A DNA stretch of 64,000 nucleotides from Platynereis dumerilii (lineage: Eukaryota > Annelida > Polychaeta > Phyllodocida > Nereididae). Positions 49,262-61,215 of the stretch are shown here, in pieces. Within the stretch, counting starts at the first letter, position 1; every line of letters starts with the position of its first letter. The notes under the pieces were generated by a model. The model had not been told where the DNA came from and ran no database searches. It worked only from the letters and a program-made list of their open reading frames with translations. Where the stretch lies: positions 134,331,138 through 134,395,137 of the forward strand of contig JAPTHN010000001.1 in assembly GCA_026936325.1 (NCBI GenBank). The letters are read 5' to 3'. Made by a program: the position numbers and the translations under genes.

Positions 49262-50934
49262 TCCAGGAAGTTGGCTACCATTTCTGGCTGGTGAAGGGGC
49301 TGAAGTGCCACCCTCCGAAAAGCTGCAGAGCTTGGCCGGTGACGGGGCCAACTCAGTGGAAGTTAGCTACTTGAACTGGCTACCTGAAACTCTTTCCATT
49401 TCTGGCTGGTGACGGGGCCGGAATCCAACCCTCCGAAAAGCTGCGGAGCTTTGCCGGTGACTGGCTACCTGGCTACTACCTGGCAGCTACTTGAAACTTT
49501 GGGAAGATAGGTACTTGAACTGGCTTCCTGGCAGTTACCTGGCAGCTACTTGAAACTCTTTCCATTACTGGCTGGTGAAGGGGCCGGAATCAAACCCCCC
49601 GAAAAGCTGCAGAGCTTTGCCGGTGATGGGGCCAACTCAGTGACAACTTTCAGCTTGTATGCATTATTTTGGCCCTACTACCAATACAAAAGAGAATATT
49701 CAATTCCCCCTGAGTGTGTCTGTCAAATCTCATGGTTTTCCAATGGGAGGATTCATGACCCCTGTCCCCAGGGGTCCAGGGCTAGCCAGTATTTGGAAGA
49801 GATTCAAGTAGCTGCCAGGTAACTGCCCGGTAGCCAGTTCAAGTAGATATCTTCACAAAGTTTCAAGTAGCTGCAGGTAACTGCCAGGTAGCCAGTTCAA
49901 GTAGCTAACAGCCTTTAAAACTCACGCTGGACCGTCTGCCCGAGGCCTGTAAAAAAGGGGACGGGCCTGTAAACTGAAGATTTCACTGGTCCGTGTACCC
50001 AGTAATCTGCTAACTTCAATCTGCAGTGATCTACTGGATATAGAATTGATACATAGATTTTTTGGTGTCGTTTTAAAGCTCTTGAGGAAACAGACACCAT
50101 TATGCTATTTTTGCGTGTATTTTCTTTGTAGGCCTATGTGCAAAACTGCTAGCCATAATTGGTATTTGAGAGTTCAGAAATTAACTTTTATGGCCCAAAG
50201 TCAGCACCACTGGACCTGTCGACAGTCACAGTTGTTCAATATCTGTGGTAACTGTAACGTATTGCTTTGGGCTTAGAAAGTACTTGTAACAGGCCTACAC
50301 TTTGCAAAAGGGTTAGTTTTCATCGCCAAAAATGTATCAAAATAATTCTTAACTCCAAAAATAAGACAGCCTGTGAAAATTCTGTTTTTACCGGCCCGCA
50401 TGCCCAGTGAAAGGTCAAAGTGAGTTTTAAAGGCTGAGCTAACTTCGTTGAGTTGGCCCCGTCACCAGCCGAGCTCTGCAGCTTTTCAGAGGGTTGGATC
50501 CCGGCCCCTTCACCAGCCAGAAATGGGAAGAGTTTCAAGTAGCTGCCAGGTAACTGCCAGGTAGCCTGTTCAAGTAGCTATCTTGCCAAAGTTTGAAGTA
50601 GCTGCCAGGTAACTGCGTGGTAGCCAGTTCAAGTGACCATTTTCCAAAAGTTTCAAGTAGCTTCCAGGTAACTGCTAGGTAACCAGCTTCGGGTAGCTAA
50701 CTTCCACTGAGTTGGCCCCGTCACCGGCCAAGCTATGCAGCTTTTCGGAGGGTTGGATTCCGGCCCCGTCACCAGTCAGAAATGGGAAGAGTTTCAAGTA
50801 GCTGCCAGGTAACTGCCAGGTAGCCAGTTCAAGTAGCTATCTTCCACTGCGCTTCAAGTAGCTGTCAAGTAGTTGCCAGGTAGCCAGTTCAAGTAGCTAT
50901 CTTCCACTGAGTTGGCCCTGTCACATTAATTTTG
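49262..50934. mobile_element. Foldback structure of short repeats
   Basis: Modules such as GGTTGGATTCCGGCCCC, AAGCTGCAGAGCTTTGCCGG and CAAGTAGCTGCCAGGTAACT repeat several times. They run mostly in minus sense from 49262 to 49650 and in plus sense from 50440 to 50934. The inner edges also pair (CAGCCTTTAAAACTCAC at 49909, and its inverse at about 50430), around a centre near 50170. Some plus-sense modules lie on the left (49790-49915), so the symmetry is imperfect. It looks like a foldback-type element or an inverted duplication of a tandem array. No coding sequence. Confidence 0.7.
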
Positions 50935-51465
50935 TATACTGACAAATCATTAGCAAATATATGTAATGTCATGAACTTCCCATTTTGCTTATAATGTACC
51001 AATTGAAATAGGAATGTCTTGTCAGGTTTGCATAGATCCAATTAATTTTGTGAGCAGAGGTACCCTGAATTATTTATGAACAGAAATTGCACCTATATCG
51101 CCCAAGCCGGAATTTGCAGGATTTGGGCTGATATGTACGCCTAGTTATGCTATTTTAGTAGCAGAAATAAAAATTTTCGGCCGTCCAGTCCGTTCCCTTT
51201 CTCGGAATTTTTAATGGATGTGTGTACACATAATGCCTATAAAGGATGGCGCTTCGAGCGCCGTTTCCAAAATGGATGTTCTTGTCAGATTTGACAATTT
51301 TGCGAGGTGAAAATGTGGATTTATTGGTTCATGTCAATCTTTGGTGAGTGTTTCAAGGGCAATATCTTTAACTCTGATTGCAATGAAGCATCGGCTGCTA
51401 TCATGACTATCACACAGTCACTTGATTGATTACAAATTGCAATTACTCGTATCCATGCTAATTAG
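50935..51465. other. Non-coding stretch
   Basis: No gene recognised. GGCGCTTCGAGCGCC at about 51249 is a short GC-rich palindrome. Confidence 0.4.
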
Positions 51466-51690
51466 GGGCCGACCAGATGATCTTTGGGGGGGGGCTATGG
51501 ATATTTAGAGAAAAAAAAGATTGTTTCCCACTTGACAATAAAAAAATGTTTGTTCAGTACATGGAAAAAAAAAAAATTTGTTTCCACCATGTTAAAATTC
51601 CGATAAACATTCCGAGTTCGCATGCGAAAAAATTTTTCGTTGACGCGCCGCGAACGAAAAAAAAAGTGGACAGTTTTGGGGTGAAATTTG
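51466..51690 (+). repeat. G-run and A-run interspersed repeat
   Basis: GGGGCCGACCAGATGATCTT and a nine-G run are followed by several blocks of poly-A with a leading or trailing GTTT or GTTCA (AAAAAAATGTTTGTTCA, AAAAAAAAAAATTTGTTT) and a GCGAACGAAAAAAAAAGTGG block. The pattern suggests a dispersed, non-coding repeat of unknown class. No inverted end was found. Confidence 0.45.
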
Positions 51691-51934
51691 AAATTGGAGC
51701 ATTTTCAGAATGTCTTTTGGGCCCTGTCTTGGCTATATTGTTTGGAGATGTTTGGGTCAAGAGATGTCCATAACTTGATTATAGAGCATGACATGCATCT
51801 GGCATAGGAATGAATACCAGGCAAGTTGTAATTAAGACTTGTTTTCCTTTTATATCTTGCTTGGATCCACTGTGGTCAGCTGCACACATTGTGTATTGGC
51901 CGCCGCACCTAAACTATTGCACATATGATATTAT

Positions 51935-52290
51935 TTGGCACCGCTGCTATCCTGCACTGCTCCTATTCTACACTGCTCCTATCCTGCACTACTCCTATAT
52001 GATTCTATCCAGCATTACTCCTATCCTGCACTACTCCTATTCTGTGCTACTCCCTCTGCACTGCTCCTATCCTGCACTACTCCTATTCTGCACTGCCAAT
52101 ATCCTGAACTCCTATTCTGCATTCGTCCTATTCTGCACTTCTCCCTTGGCACTGCTTCTTTCGAGCACTACTCCCTGTGCACTTCTATCCTGCACTACTC
52201 CCTCTGCCCTTCCTTTTCTGCACTACTCCTATCCTGCACTGATCCTATCCTGCTGATTCCTGCACTGCTCCTGTCCTGCACTGCTCCTAT
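51935..52290 (+). repeat. 16-bp minisatellite CTATCCTGCACTACTC
   Basis: Units of TCCTATCCTGCACTGC or TCCTATTCTGCACTAC repeat over about 350 bases with substitutions and some shortened units (CTCCCTCTGCACTGC). Open frames across it in two registers are artefacts. Confidence 0.9.
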
Positions 52291-52451
52291 CCTAGATCTT
52301 TATATGAAAAGCACATAAAGACAGCAATTTCTAAGATTTCATGAGCAGAAGTATTTCCATCAACAACACATAAACTGATGATGTCATGCAATGACATGCA
52401 TATTTTATGCAAATGTGCATTGAGCAGTGCCTATCCATGTAGGTTAGTCAG

Positions 52452-52567
52452 TACAATATTATACAGTTATCGCACAGCACCGAGTGCGATATTATACAGT
52501 TATCGCACAGCACCGAGTGCAATATCAGTATTTATCGCACTCGGTGCTGCACTATATAATATTGTAT
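52452..52567. mobile_element. Small palindromic MITE with a duplicated arm
   Basis: TACAATATTATACAGTTATC at the left and GCACTATATAATATTGTA at the right are inverted. The stem word CGCACAGCACCGAGTGC occurs twice in direct order (about 52470 and 52504) and once inverted (CGCACTCGGTGCTGC at about 52535). So one arm was duplicated. About 116 bp, non-coding. Confidence 0.75.
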
Positions 52568-52652
52568 CAGTAGTGGGCCTACAGAAAATGAGAAGTTGGC
52601 CTGCCTTGCATTTATTGCCTTGATGATCGTATCACTATGGTTAGGTCACTTG

Positions 52653-52690
52653 CATGGCCGAGTGGTAACGGTCACTTGCATTGTGGCTCC
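52653..52690 (+). repeat. Possible tRNA-like remnant
   Basis: GCATGGCCGAGTGGTAACGG resembles the A-box half of a Leu or Ser tRNA. The following bases do not give a clean B box or cloverleaf, so a truncated tRNA-derived repeat is more likely than a gene. Confidence 0.25.
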
Positions 52691-52836
52691 CTTTAATATG
52701 GGACCATCCTGACTCAGACTGGGAATATGTCAAGATGTGTGGGGAAAATCTAGGGCTGCCCTAAGGACCCCACTCCAAAGGGGGCCCCCACACCCAAACC
52801 CAACAATAAAAAAAAGAAAAAAAGAAAAAAGGGTTG

Positions 52837-52957
52837 CTGAACATTGGACCTTCTGAACATTGGACCTTCTGAACATTGGACCTTCTGAACAATGAACCTT
52901 CTGACCATTGAACCTTCTGACCATTGGACCTTCTGAACATTGAACCTTCTGAACATA
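52837..52957 (-). repeat. 16-bp minisatellite, inverted copy of the 47.7-kb array
   Basis: Seven to eight units of TTCTGAACATTGGACC and variants, the reverse complement of the array at 47691. An A-rich tract precedes it. The sequences around the two arrays are not alike. Confidence 0.92.
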
Positions 52958-53221
52958 GGGCTGTAACCCACAGGCATACCCAAGACTTCCTTACACAGTA
53001 CCTTGGCTGCTTGGCAGAACCCCTGTGAGCACAACCTGATGGGTACCCCATGGCACTGCTCAAGAGCACACAGTTACATAATACATAATTTATAGCTACA
53101 CTGTACTGCAATGACAGCACTGGGCGGATCTAGAGACAAGAAAGGGGGGCATACACAACTCTTGAAGATGCAGTTGAAGAAATCTCCAGATAAGTTCATC
53201 TTTCAGTCAATAAACCAGCTG

Positions 53222-53301
53222 TCAATCAATCAATCAATCAATCAATCAACCAAGCATTCAATCAATCAATCAATCAATCTATCCATCTATCTATCCATCT
53301 G

Positions 53302-53362
<61 letters not shown>

Positions 53363-53363
53363 T
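53222..53363 (+). repeat. CAAT and TATC tetranucleotide tracts
   Basis: Two (CAAT)n blocks (53222-53250 and 53260-53279) pass directly into a (TATC)n block to 53363. Confidence 0.97.
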
Positions 53364-54258
53364 GATTTTTTAATTGACCAATCTGTCTATCGATCTATAA
53401 TATTTATCTTTGGGTTTAGCTGTATCCATCCTCAATTTATTTCAATTTTTTTTTCCAATTCCATACAAACAACAATCTGAACATACAGTGTACCACCCAA
53501 AACCACGTTAGGAACGTCTGAGTTGTGAGGAGATGCCTAAAACCCTCAAAATGACCCAGTGACCCCACAACCACAAAAATCTGCCCCTGGACCCCATTCC
53601 TTAAGAGGTTTTTGAGGATCCAAGACACGAGGTCGTGGTAGGCACAGCGTAGATCCGGAGCGAACGGGGGGGGGGGGTGAGAGAAGATCAGCTGATGGGT
53701 CCCATCCCCCTTCCAATTTACCCTACAACCCTTATTATCCCATAACGTCCACGCAAAAAGAAAGATGCAGTTATGCATGGCATGAAGTGACAGAGTGAAT
53801 ATCAGTTAAAATATGTCTCGTATTGTTCAAGACTTTTTGTCCAATGTTTTCTGGTCTATATAGTTCTATAGACCATTCCATGTAATTAAGCTATTTAAGG
53901 GATCCATCTAGAACTGTGCACATCCTCCATATATCAGCTCCCACTAATAACCTGTCTGAAAACTTTTTGTAATAAGACATAAATACATCAATTATCAAAA
54001 AATATTGCCTCACCCCTTCCCATCAGTGTCTGGGCCTAACACTTTCGAACAAGTGAATTCATCATAGTCATGTGGTAGAAGGTAATGTAATGGACTTCCC
54101 TCTCCCATTTATCAAAACGATCATTTCACGTCACCAAAAATATCACATACCTTTAGCTTAAATTAGTTTGATACAATCATTCAGTTCCTCCCAAGGTAAC
54201 AGCCTGAGAATTATCTCATGAGTATGTCTGCCAAACGGAAAAAGAATGATACAACAAT
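53364..54258. other. Non-coding stretch
   Basis: A run of 12 G lies at about 53667-53678. A minus-strand frame of 113 codons (53437-53778) has no recognisable features. No gene is supported. Confidence 0.4.
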
Positions 54259-54500
<242 letters not shown>

Positions 54501-55267
54501 AAATGTATCTATCTATATCTATCTATCTACCACGCTCTATATTTTATCCTATTTCTTATCTCAAAGGCATCCTTTCTATTCCTTTGGCAGTGTGTCAAGG
54601 GCTCCTTCAGGTTCCTCTGTACATTCTAATCTCCTTATTTTAGTCCTGCAATTATTTGGAAACATCATTATAAAAGTCTGCAGCCAGACATATTTGTCTC
54701 GCATGTCACTGCTCCCTAAATTGTCAGAGGCAAAATCTTGATGATACGTTAAAAGGGACAACTGCTAGTCCCTCAAAGGTACCAAGCACGAATACTGCAC
54801 ATCAGTCACCAGCAAGAAAAGGGACAGCCACCAAAAAAAATATGTTTCCTTTTCACAAAATGGCAAACAGCATTAGTTTGTGTAATAATAAATGACTCAG
54901 TTAGAGATTTGACTAATGTTCTTGTTTAAAAAAGTTCTACAACAAAATTGCACCCCAAATAGAAACCCATACCACACTTAGCCATTTCCTCAATCAGTGT
55001 AACAGACAGGGTGACTTTGACCTTATTTTCAAGGTCAAATGATAAATAACACCTGATTTTCACCTCTGAACACAATCAGGTGTGAATTAACCAATGAGAT
55101 GTGGTCTTAAATTTGCACTGCATGTCATTGTATACAAATATGGCATACATTTCAGAAAGTATTGACCTTGACCTAAATATCAAGGTCATAATTGAAATAA
55201 TGCATCTGCAATGACAACCTGAAAATCAGGGTCACACAGGACAAGCTTTTTGCAACAGTGTTAAGAG
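54501..55267. other. Non-coding stretch
   Basis: No gene or element recognised. AAGGTCA and TGACCTT words recur around 55010-55190, spaced irregularly. Confidence 0.4.
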
Positions 55268-55498
55268 AATTGTGAGGAGAAGAAGAAGGAGAAGAGAAAG
55301 AAGAAGAAAAAAAAAGAAGAAGAAGAAGATGGAGATGAAGAAGAAGAAGAAGAAGAAGAAGAAGAAGAAGAAGAAGAAGAAGAAGAAGAAAAAGAAAGGA
55401 ATAAAGTGGAAGAGAAGGAGATACACAGAAGGGAAGAAACAAGAAGAAGATGGAACCGAAGAAAAGAAGAGAATGGAGAAGAAATAGAAGACAATAGA
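55268..55498 (+). repeat. GAA-rich tract, left part
   Basis: Purine-only sequence dominated by GAA/AAG triplets, densest at 55308-55395. It continues in kind at 56921 beyond the Tc1-type element, which seems to have landed inside one purine domain. Confidence 0.95.
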
Positions 55499-55500
55499 TA

Positions 55501-56918
55501 CAGTCAGACCAAGAATTATTCAGACGCTTGTTGTTTTGTTATTATTTTGAAGGAATTACAAAGTAAGTTATGAAACATGCAGTCAAAATCATCTTTGGTA
55601 TTAAGTTTAACCTGTCCAAAACAAATTTATTGCAAACTGCTTCAAAATCGGATGAAATTAGCTAATTTGTCAATTTCAGGAACCAGAAATTATTCAGACA
55701 CTTTTACAAAGTTGTAGAAATTGAACTATTTACCAATATTTATGCCAAATATTGCTGATGAACTACCATGGGATCATTGTGGCCACATTGGATGACAGGT
55801 GTGATCATCAGTTAAGAAAATTTGGATGAATATGTGAGATAAACATCTCATTCAGTTTATCACATTTTCTTCACTAATGGGCTGAAATCTGTCAGATATC
55901 AATTGGAAATATTTCAGAATATCATAAAGTGACAATTGTTAACTGTTCTATCTAAGTAAAATTGAAATACAGGCTTACTTGAAAAATTTTATGCACTTTG
56001 GTATTTTCGTTTTGTTTTTGGCTCCAACCGCTCTCTGATTCCTTGCCCATTGACCCACTGCAATCCATCAAATCACTTAAAATAAAGTCGCGTGGCCTTC
56101 CTAAGATTGTTAACTCTATTGCGTATACAGGATAGCCCATTTACGCCAGTTGTTTTCAAGTGGTGTGCCATACTACAACTATAGTGTGCTTTCATGGAGC
56201 AATCTCCATTGGAATAGCATTGAGGCCGAAGAACCACATTTTTGCCCCCTTCCCAGATGAACTTAAAAGTGCCCAATTTAGTTGCTTTTCGGACCATGCA
56301 TGGAATATAGCTTGAAATAGATAATGAATCTTGCTTTCCGAAAATTTGTTAGGTTTTGGTGCCACATGGACTTTTTTTTGTTTTGGTAAAATTGGGCAAA
56401 TAAATACAAAAGTGGACTGTACTTAGTATGCAGCCTCCAATGCTTCATATTGTGACTCAAAGTTTTAGGAATACAATTCTAAGGTAAACTAAAGCAATTT
56501 GAATCAATACAAGGCATGTTTGAGGTTAAAGAGTGCATGAAAACGTGATAAACTGGATATACTGTTTATCTCCAGTATTTATCCTAATTTCTCAATTGAT
56601 GGTCACACCTCTCATTCTATGTAGTCATCATGGTCCCTAGGTAGTTTATGAACATTATTTTGACATAAATACTAACAAATGATGGTTAATAGTTCACTTT
56701 CTACAACTTTGTTAAAGCGTCTGAATAATTTTTGGTTCATGGATTTAACAAAAGTAGCTCTTTTCAACACATTTCTTGCCAATTCGCAATAAATTTGTTT
56801 TGTGCAGGTTACATGTGATGCCAAGGATGTTTTCAATTGGATGTTTCATTGGTTTACTTGGTAATTCCTTAAAATAATAACACAACAGCAAGCGTCTGAA
56901 TAATTCTTGGTCTGACTG
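55501..56918. mobile_element. Tc1/mariner-type element with double inverted repeats
   Basis: Outer ends CAGTCAGACCAAGAATTATT and its inverse lie next to TA on each side (55499-55500 and 56919-56920). Inner copies (GAACCAGAAATTATTCAGAC at 55680, inverse ending near 56738) lie about 180 bp inside each end, so the element has the IR/DR layout known in Tc1-like transposons. At 1418 bp it has the normal length for a complete element. The middle holds only short frames (for example 56073-56297 minus), and I could not recognise DDE transposase motifs. It is therefore decayed, or a non-autonomous copy with unrelated filler. Confidence 0.85.
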
Positions 56919-56920
56919 TA

Positions 56921-57603
56921 GAAGACAATTGGGAGATGATAGACAGAAGACAAAAGAAAAAGACAGGACATAGAGAAGACATCAATGGAAAGAATTTGAA
57001 GAGAAAAGACAGAAAAAGATGACAGATGTAGGAAACAGAAGATGATAAATTTGAGAGCAATAGAAGAAGATGACAAAGAAAGAAGACAACACAGGATATA
57101 ACTTCTGAAGAAAATATAAGACAACAAGCAGAAGAAGAAAGGTAGAGGCAGAATGAGAAGACAGAAGAAGATATGGGAAGACAGCAGAAGATAGAACAAG
57201 ATAGAAGACACAGGAGCAGAAGAAGACAGGACAGGACACATTCGAACTGTTGGAGGATGGAAGGAAGTGATTGTAATGAGTGAGGACTGGGGAGAAGAAG
57301 GAAGAAGGAGGAAGAAAGAAGAAGAAGGAAGAAGAAGAAGAAGGAAGAGGAAAGAAAGACAAAGAAAGACGTAGAAAGACAAAGAAAGACAAAGAAAGAC
57401 GTAGAAAGACAAAGAAAGACAAAGAAAGAAGACGAAGAAAGGCGAAGAAAGACAAAGAAAGAAGGAAGAAGAAGGAAGAAGAAGGAAGAAGAAGAAGGAA
57501 GAAGAAGAAGGAAGAAGAAGAAGGAAGAAGAAGAAGGAAGAAGAAGAAGGAAGAAGAAGAAGGAAGAAGAAGAAGGAAGAAGAAGAAGAAGGAAGAAACA
57601 CAA
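56921..57603 (+). repeat. GAA/GAC-rich purine domain, right part
   Basis: AGAAGACA-like repeats with GAAGA(C/T)AGA words run to about 57260. Dense GAAGAAGGAAGAA and a GACAAAGAAAGAC subarray (57357-57440) follow. Minus-strand frames of 157-282 codons (Phe/Leu/Ser-rich) across it are artefacts. Confidence 0.95.
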
Positions 57604-60289
57604 CTTACAATAACGGCAGAAGAAGACAGATAAGAAGGTAAAGATGGGTTGGGAACTTGGGATATTCAGCATATGAACACTGTACATCTTACTTTTCTGC
57701 ATATTTTGGCTAATCATGACAAGCTAAGGCCACAGAGATGGAGATGCCATGACCTTGTTAAAAAGGTCATTAGTGGGTGTGATCAAACATTCAATCATGA
57801 CCTCAGACAAAAATGAAAGGTCATGTTTACAAGACAATAAATACACTGTCTTACGGTCAGGTATTTGGCACATTAAAAGCAAAGATCTGCTCTCAGATAC
57901 CTGGGAGTTCACAAAGTTAGCTCTCAGACTATCTAGGTGACTATGTACTTTATTATAGCACAGTCTTCTATGTAATATGTATACAACACATGGATATAAT
58001 GTACGGCATGCAAAAAATTGTTATAAAACTAGTCATTCTACATATTTAGAAGTTTTTCGTTGAAAGCATACCAATATATATGCAGAGCAGACCATGACTA
58101 TAATATACGATATGTTCATAGATTAAAATCACCATAAAACTAGTATTTTCTTTCTTTTTTCTTTCTTTATGTTACCCTCAGCCTTTTAACGGAATTATGT
58201 GCAGTCATCACTTTTTAAATATATGTTATATAACATACATCATGGCATCATAAGTCACTAGTATAAAAAGAGGCATAGGTGGTCCACCAACATACAGTCA
58301 CACAATATGACAAGCATATATTCTTTGATATATTCTTTGATATAAGGGTGTTTTTTCCTGCTTGTAAGTGACTACAGGATGGGGGGGGCACAATCTTCAG
58401 GTGACTGACATTGACATTGACAGAGTCAACAAAGTAACCCAGAGGAATGTCAACAAAGCAAAAGACAATCTGCAAACCCTCATAGTCATGAAGAAATTTT
58501 TACCAAGCAAGGGCAAAGAGCCAAAATATCTCTGGCACTTTTTGCCAATAAAAAAAGACTAAACACTCAGGAAATTCTTGTTGTCAATGAAAAAACTCCC
58601 CAGTCATTCACCCCTGTGACTTTATAAAGCTTTTCAGCATTCCCCTCCTCTTTCTCAGCACAGCACATGGCAAAGTGGACTAGTCTGAGACTCTGACTGA
58701 AATTGCAACAATTTATCTTAATAATTCAAAGACTGAGAGATACTTATTGACCCATCATGATAGCCATTGATAGCAAAAGCAGCTCATTTGAGATTTTGAC
58801 CACTTGCCACGAGTACTTCACTTGGCAGAGGTTAGAAATGATACAATATCTATCCTGGAAAAAGAATAGGACTAGTTTTAAACATGCTAAGCAGCGCCCC
58901 GCCTTAGCACCTGGTGTTGAGTGGCAGTTTGGGCACCTGGGGATGGGAACCTGGTGGAAAGCAGTGTGACTAACAATTTCACTCAAATGGCCATGGCATG
59001 CTGTCTGAAAAATTGACACAAGCAAAACCAGCTTAGCAAGCACAGAGCAGTAATGCAGGGCTTTGGTGTCATGAAGCAACATATTAGACCTCCTAAGCTG
59101 TCTTATAAGTACAATTAGGTTGTGCCCTGTCCTCTCACTGTGGCTAAGTAATTCTTGAAACTAAACTGACATGATCAATTTCTCTCACTGTTCAGAGTTT
59201 GAAAAATGGCCTCCACTCAGAAATTTTCAGGCAACCAGTAGCAGCAGCAGTAGAATCATTTAGTTATTCAACAAATTGGCTATCTTTTAATAAGTCCGCT
59301 AAGTTTGCAAAGGATGCATCAGCTTCAGCGTTTCTATGGCCGGACCAAGACAGCTTACATGCAAGTTGCCAAGTTTGAGAGAAATTTGTAATTTTCTAAT
59401 TCGCTCTCGCGAATGAACCAATGATACTAAATCAGTATAGAAATATGGGACATCAAAGACAAAATCCTAACTTTGGGGATCCTACGCAAACCATCCAGAA
59501 ATTGGTTTAACTCTTTGGTATACAAAGGAGTTACAAAATGTTTAGAAAACCAGAAACACATTCTGCTAAGTTGTCATTTCTTTTTCTCTTTAACTTTTTC
59601 GTGAGGTCTGGAGGCGGTCTATTCTCCGATGCCTATAGTCTGACTGTGACCCATGAGAGAAAAAGGCCAGTATTGGCATGAGAAATTGAAAAATGTTGCA
59701 AGAAAACCTCTTGATTTCCTTGTAATGAATACATTTTTATACATTGCTGAGTCTGGCATTGGCACCACATCACTGCCCTGTGTGTGAAAATCCCCACTCA
59801 CCACTGTGTCCCAGACTGGTGTATATGGTCAATCAGGAGAGAAAAATGCATGAAGAATGTTCAAGGGACAAATGAAATGTAAAGCAATCTGTGTAAAATA
59901 TTGAATAGGTTTTTTATTTAAAGAAATCTGTGAGAGGTATTGAAATTCCAGTGGAGCTAAAAAGAAATCTTGGGAAAAGACCACCTAATGTTATATACAA
60001 AGAGAACTGCAAGAAAATAATAAAGAAATAAAGAAAAAGGTACAAAATAAAAAGGAAGGACTAAAGACTATTCTATTTTTTTAGGTCACTTCTTTTAAGG
60101 TCACATTTTTCATGTTTTTTCCTGTAGAGGTCACTGTTTTTATCTTGCCAATCTCTTTATACCAGTCGTCCTCCATTACTTTTCATTCCTAGCCATTCCA
60201 GGCCATTCCTTAAAGCTGGGGGACCAAATGAACTTGGTCTGTGTGTGTTTTTAATGGACTAACTTCATAAGAAGTGGTGTCCTTTTCAG
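57604..60289. other. Non-coding stretch
   Basis: A complete ATG frame of 70 codons at 58757-58969 reads protein-like in part (CHEYFTWQRLEMIQYLSWKK) but has no splice support. TATATTCTTTGA is repeated in tandem at about 58315. Nothing else is recognised. Confidence 0.35.
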
Positions 60290-60502
60290 TCTGACTATGA
60301 CTAGTATTACAGCTAGTCTGGCCAGGACAATTGCTGCATTATGTGGGGTCACTAGAGCCATAGCAGAGGAAGCAACAAGTACCTACATGGACCATAAAAC
60401 AGATGTCATCATGGCAGATTTATCCCCAGTATTGTTACTGTTTAACTTGCTAAGTTTCCCAACATTCTTGCCATTAAAAAATGGTGCTTCAAAAGGTCAC
60501 AG
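60290..60502 (+). CDS. Candidate internal exon, product unknown
   Basis: A branch-point-like GACTAAC lies about 30 bases before CCTTTTCAG at 60289. The 213-base segment is open, beginning LTMTSITASLARTIAALCGV, with TRAIAEEATSTYMDHKTDVI next and LLLFNLLSFPTFLPLKNGAS near the end. It meets CACAG|GTAACT, a good donor, and the frame closes two bases into the intron, as real exons often do. The length is a multiple of three. The LSPVLLLFNLLSFPTFLPL stretch could be membrane-spanning. No family or partner exon was recognised. It sits 316 bp from the 3-kb element. Confidence 0.4.
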
Positions 60503-60817
60503 GTAACTGGATCTTCACACATTTCCGCTAGGTGGCTTGATTACGAAAGATTGTAGCTCTCCTGAAAAGGAGGTCAAATTGACACCAATAGGCTTCTAAA
60601 TCAAGCCAACCCAAGCCAACCCGAAGTTTTCTAAAGTTTCAGACTGCATGTGTCAGTCTAAATGCACCAAGGACGGTTACTGAGAAGATATTTCCGCTCC
60701 AACAACAAAAACCCTAAATTGACGACGGAATGGCCTCAATATTGCAGATAACTGATTTAGCCAACAAAAAATTGTCCATTCAGTCGTCTGCACAACTCGT
60801 ATGCTGAACGGGGTCTA
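60503..60817. other. Short non-coding stretch before the 3-kb element
   Basis: CCAAGCCAACC is repeated in tandem at about 60604. No gene recognised. Confidence 0.4.
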
Positions 60818-61215
60818 CACTCTAAATTGGAAATGCGTACAACCTAAACAAAACCTAAACATTCTACATTCCCGCTTTGAGCGCGTTTATTGGTGTTTAG
60901 CTTTTTCTTTATAAACACTGTGTTTAGCCAAATTAAACAAGCTGCGCAAGCGACTGCGCAGATACAACCTAAACAATTATGACAAAAAACATTTAGTTTT
61001 AGCGTTTTATTTGTTTAGAACACTAAACAATACCTAAACAATTAGGTGCATAGTCTAAACAACCAAGTGTCTAATGCCTAAACTACTAAATGTTGACAAC
61101 TTAAACAAAATCTCAACAACTAATGTGCGTACAAAATTCCCGCTTTGAGCGCATTTAAAAGTGCGTACAAAAAGTAAATGTTTAGGCTGTAAACAAATGC
61201 GTACATCTTCAATAA
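60818..61215 (+). repeat. Subterminal CTAAAC / GCGTAC motif cluster (left)
   Basis: More than ten CTAAAC or GTTTAG words in both orientations occur within 400 bp. There are also four GCGTAC words and two copies of a CCCGCTTTGAGCGC(G/A)TTT block. Probably binding sites for the element's own protein. Confidence 0.65.

Noticed and set aside
56846-57717. Minus-strand frames of 157-282 codons rich in Phe, Leu and Ser
   Set aside because: They translate the purine-rich GAA domain and part of the Tc1-type element, so they are low-complexity artefacts.
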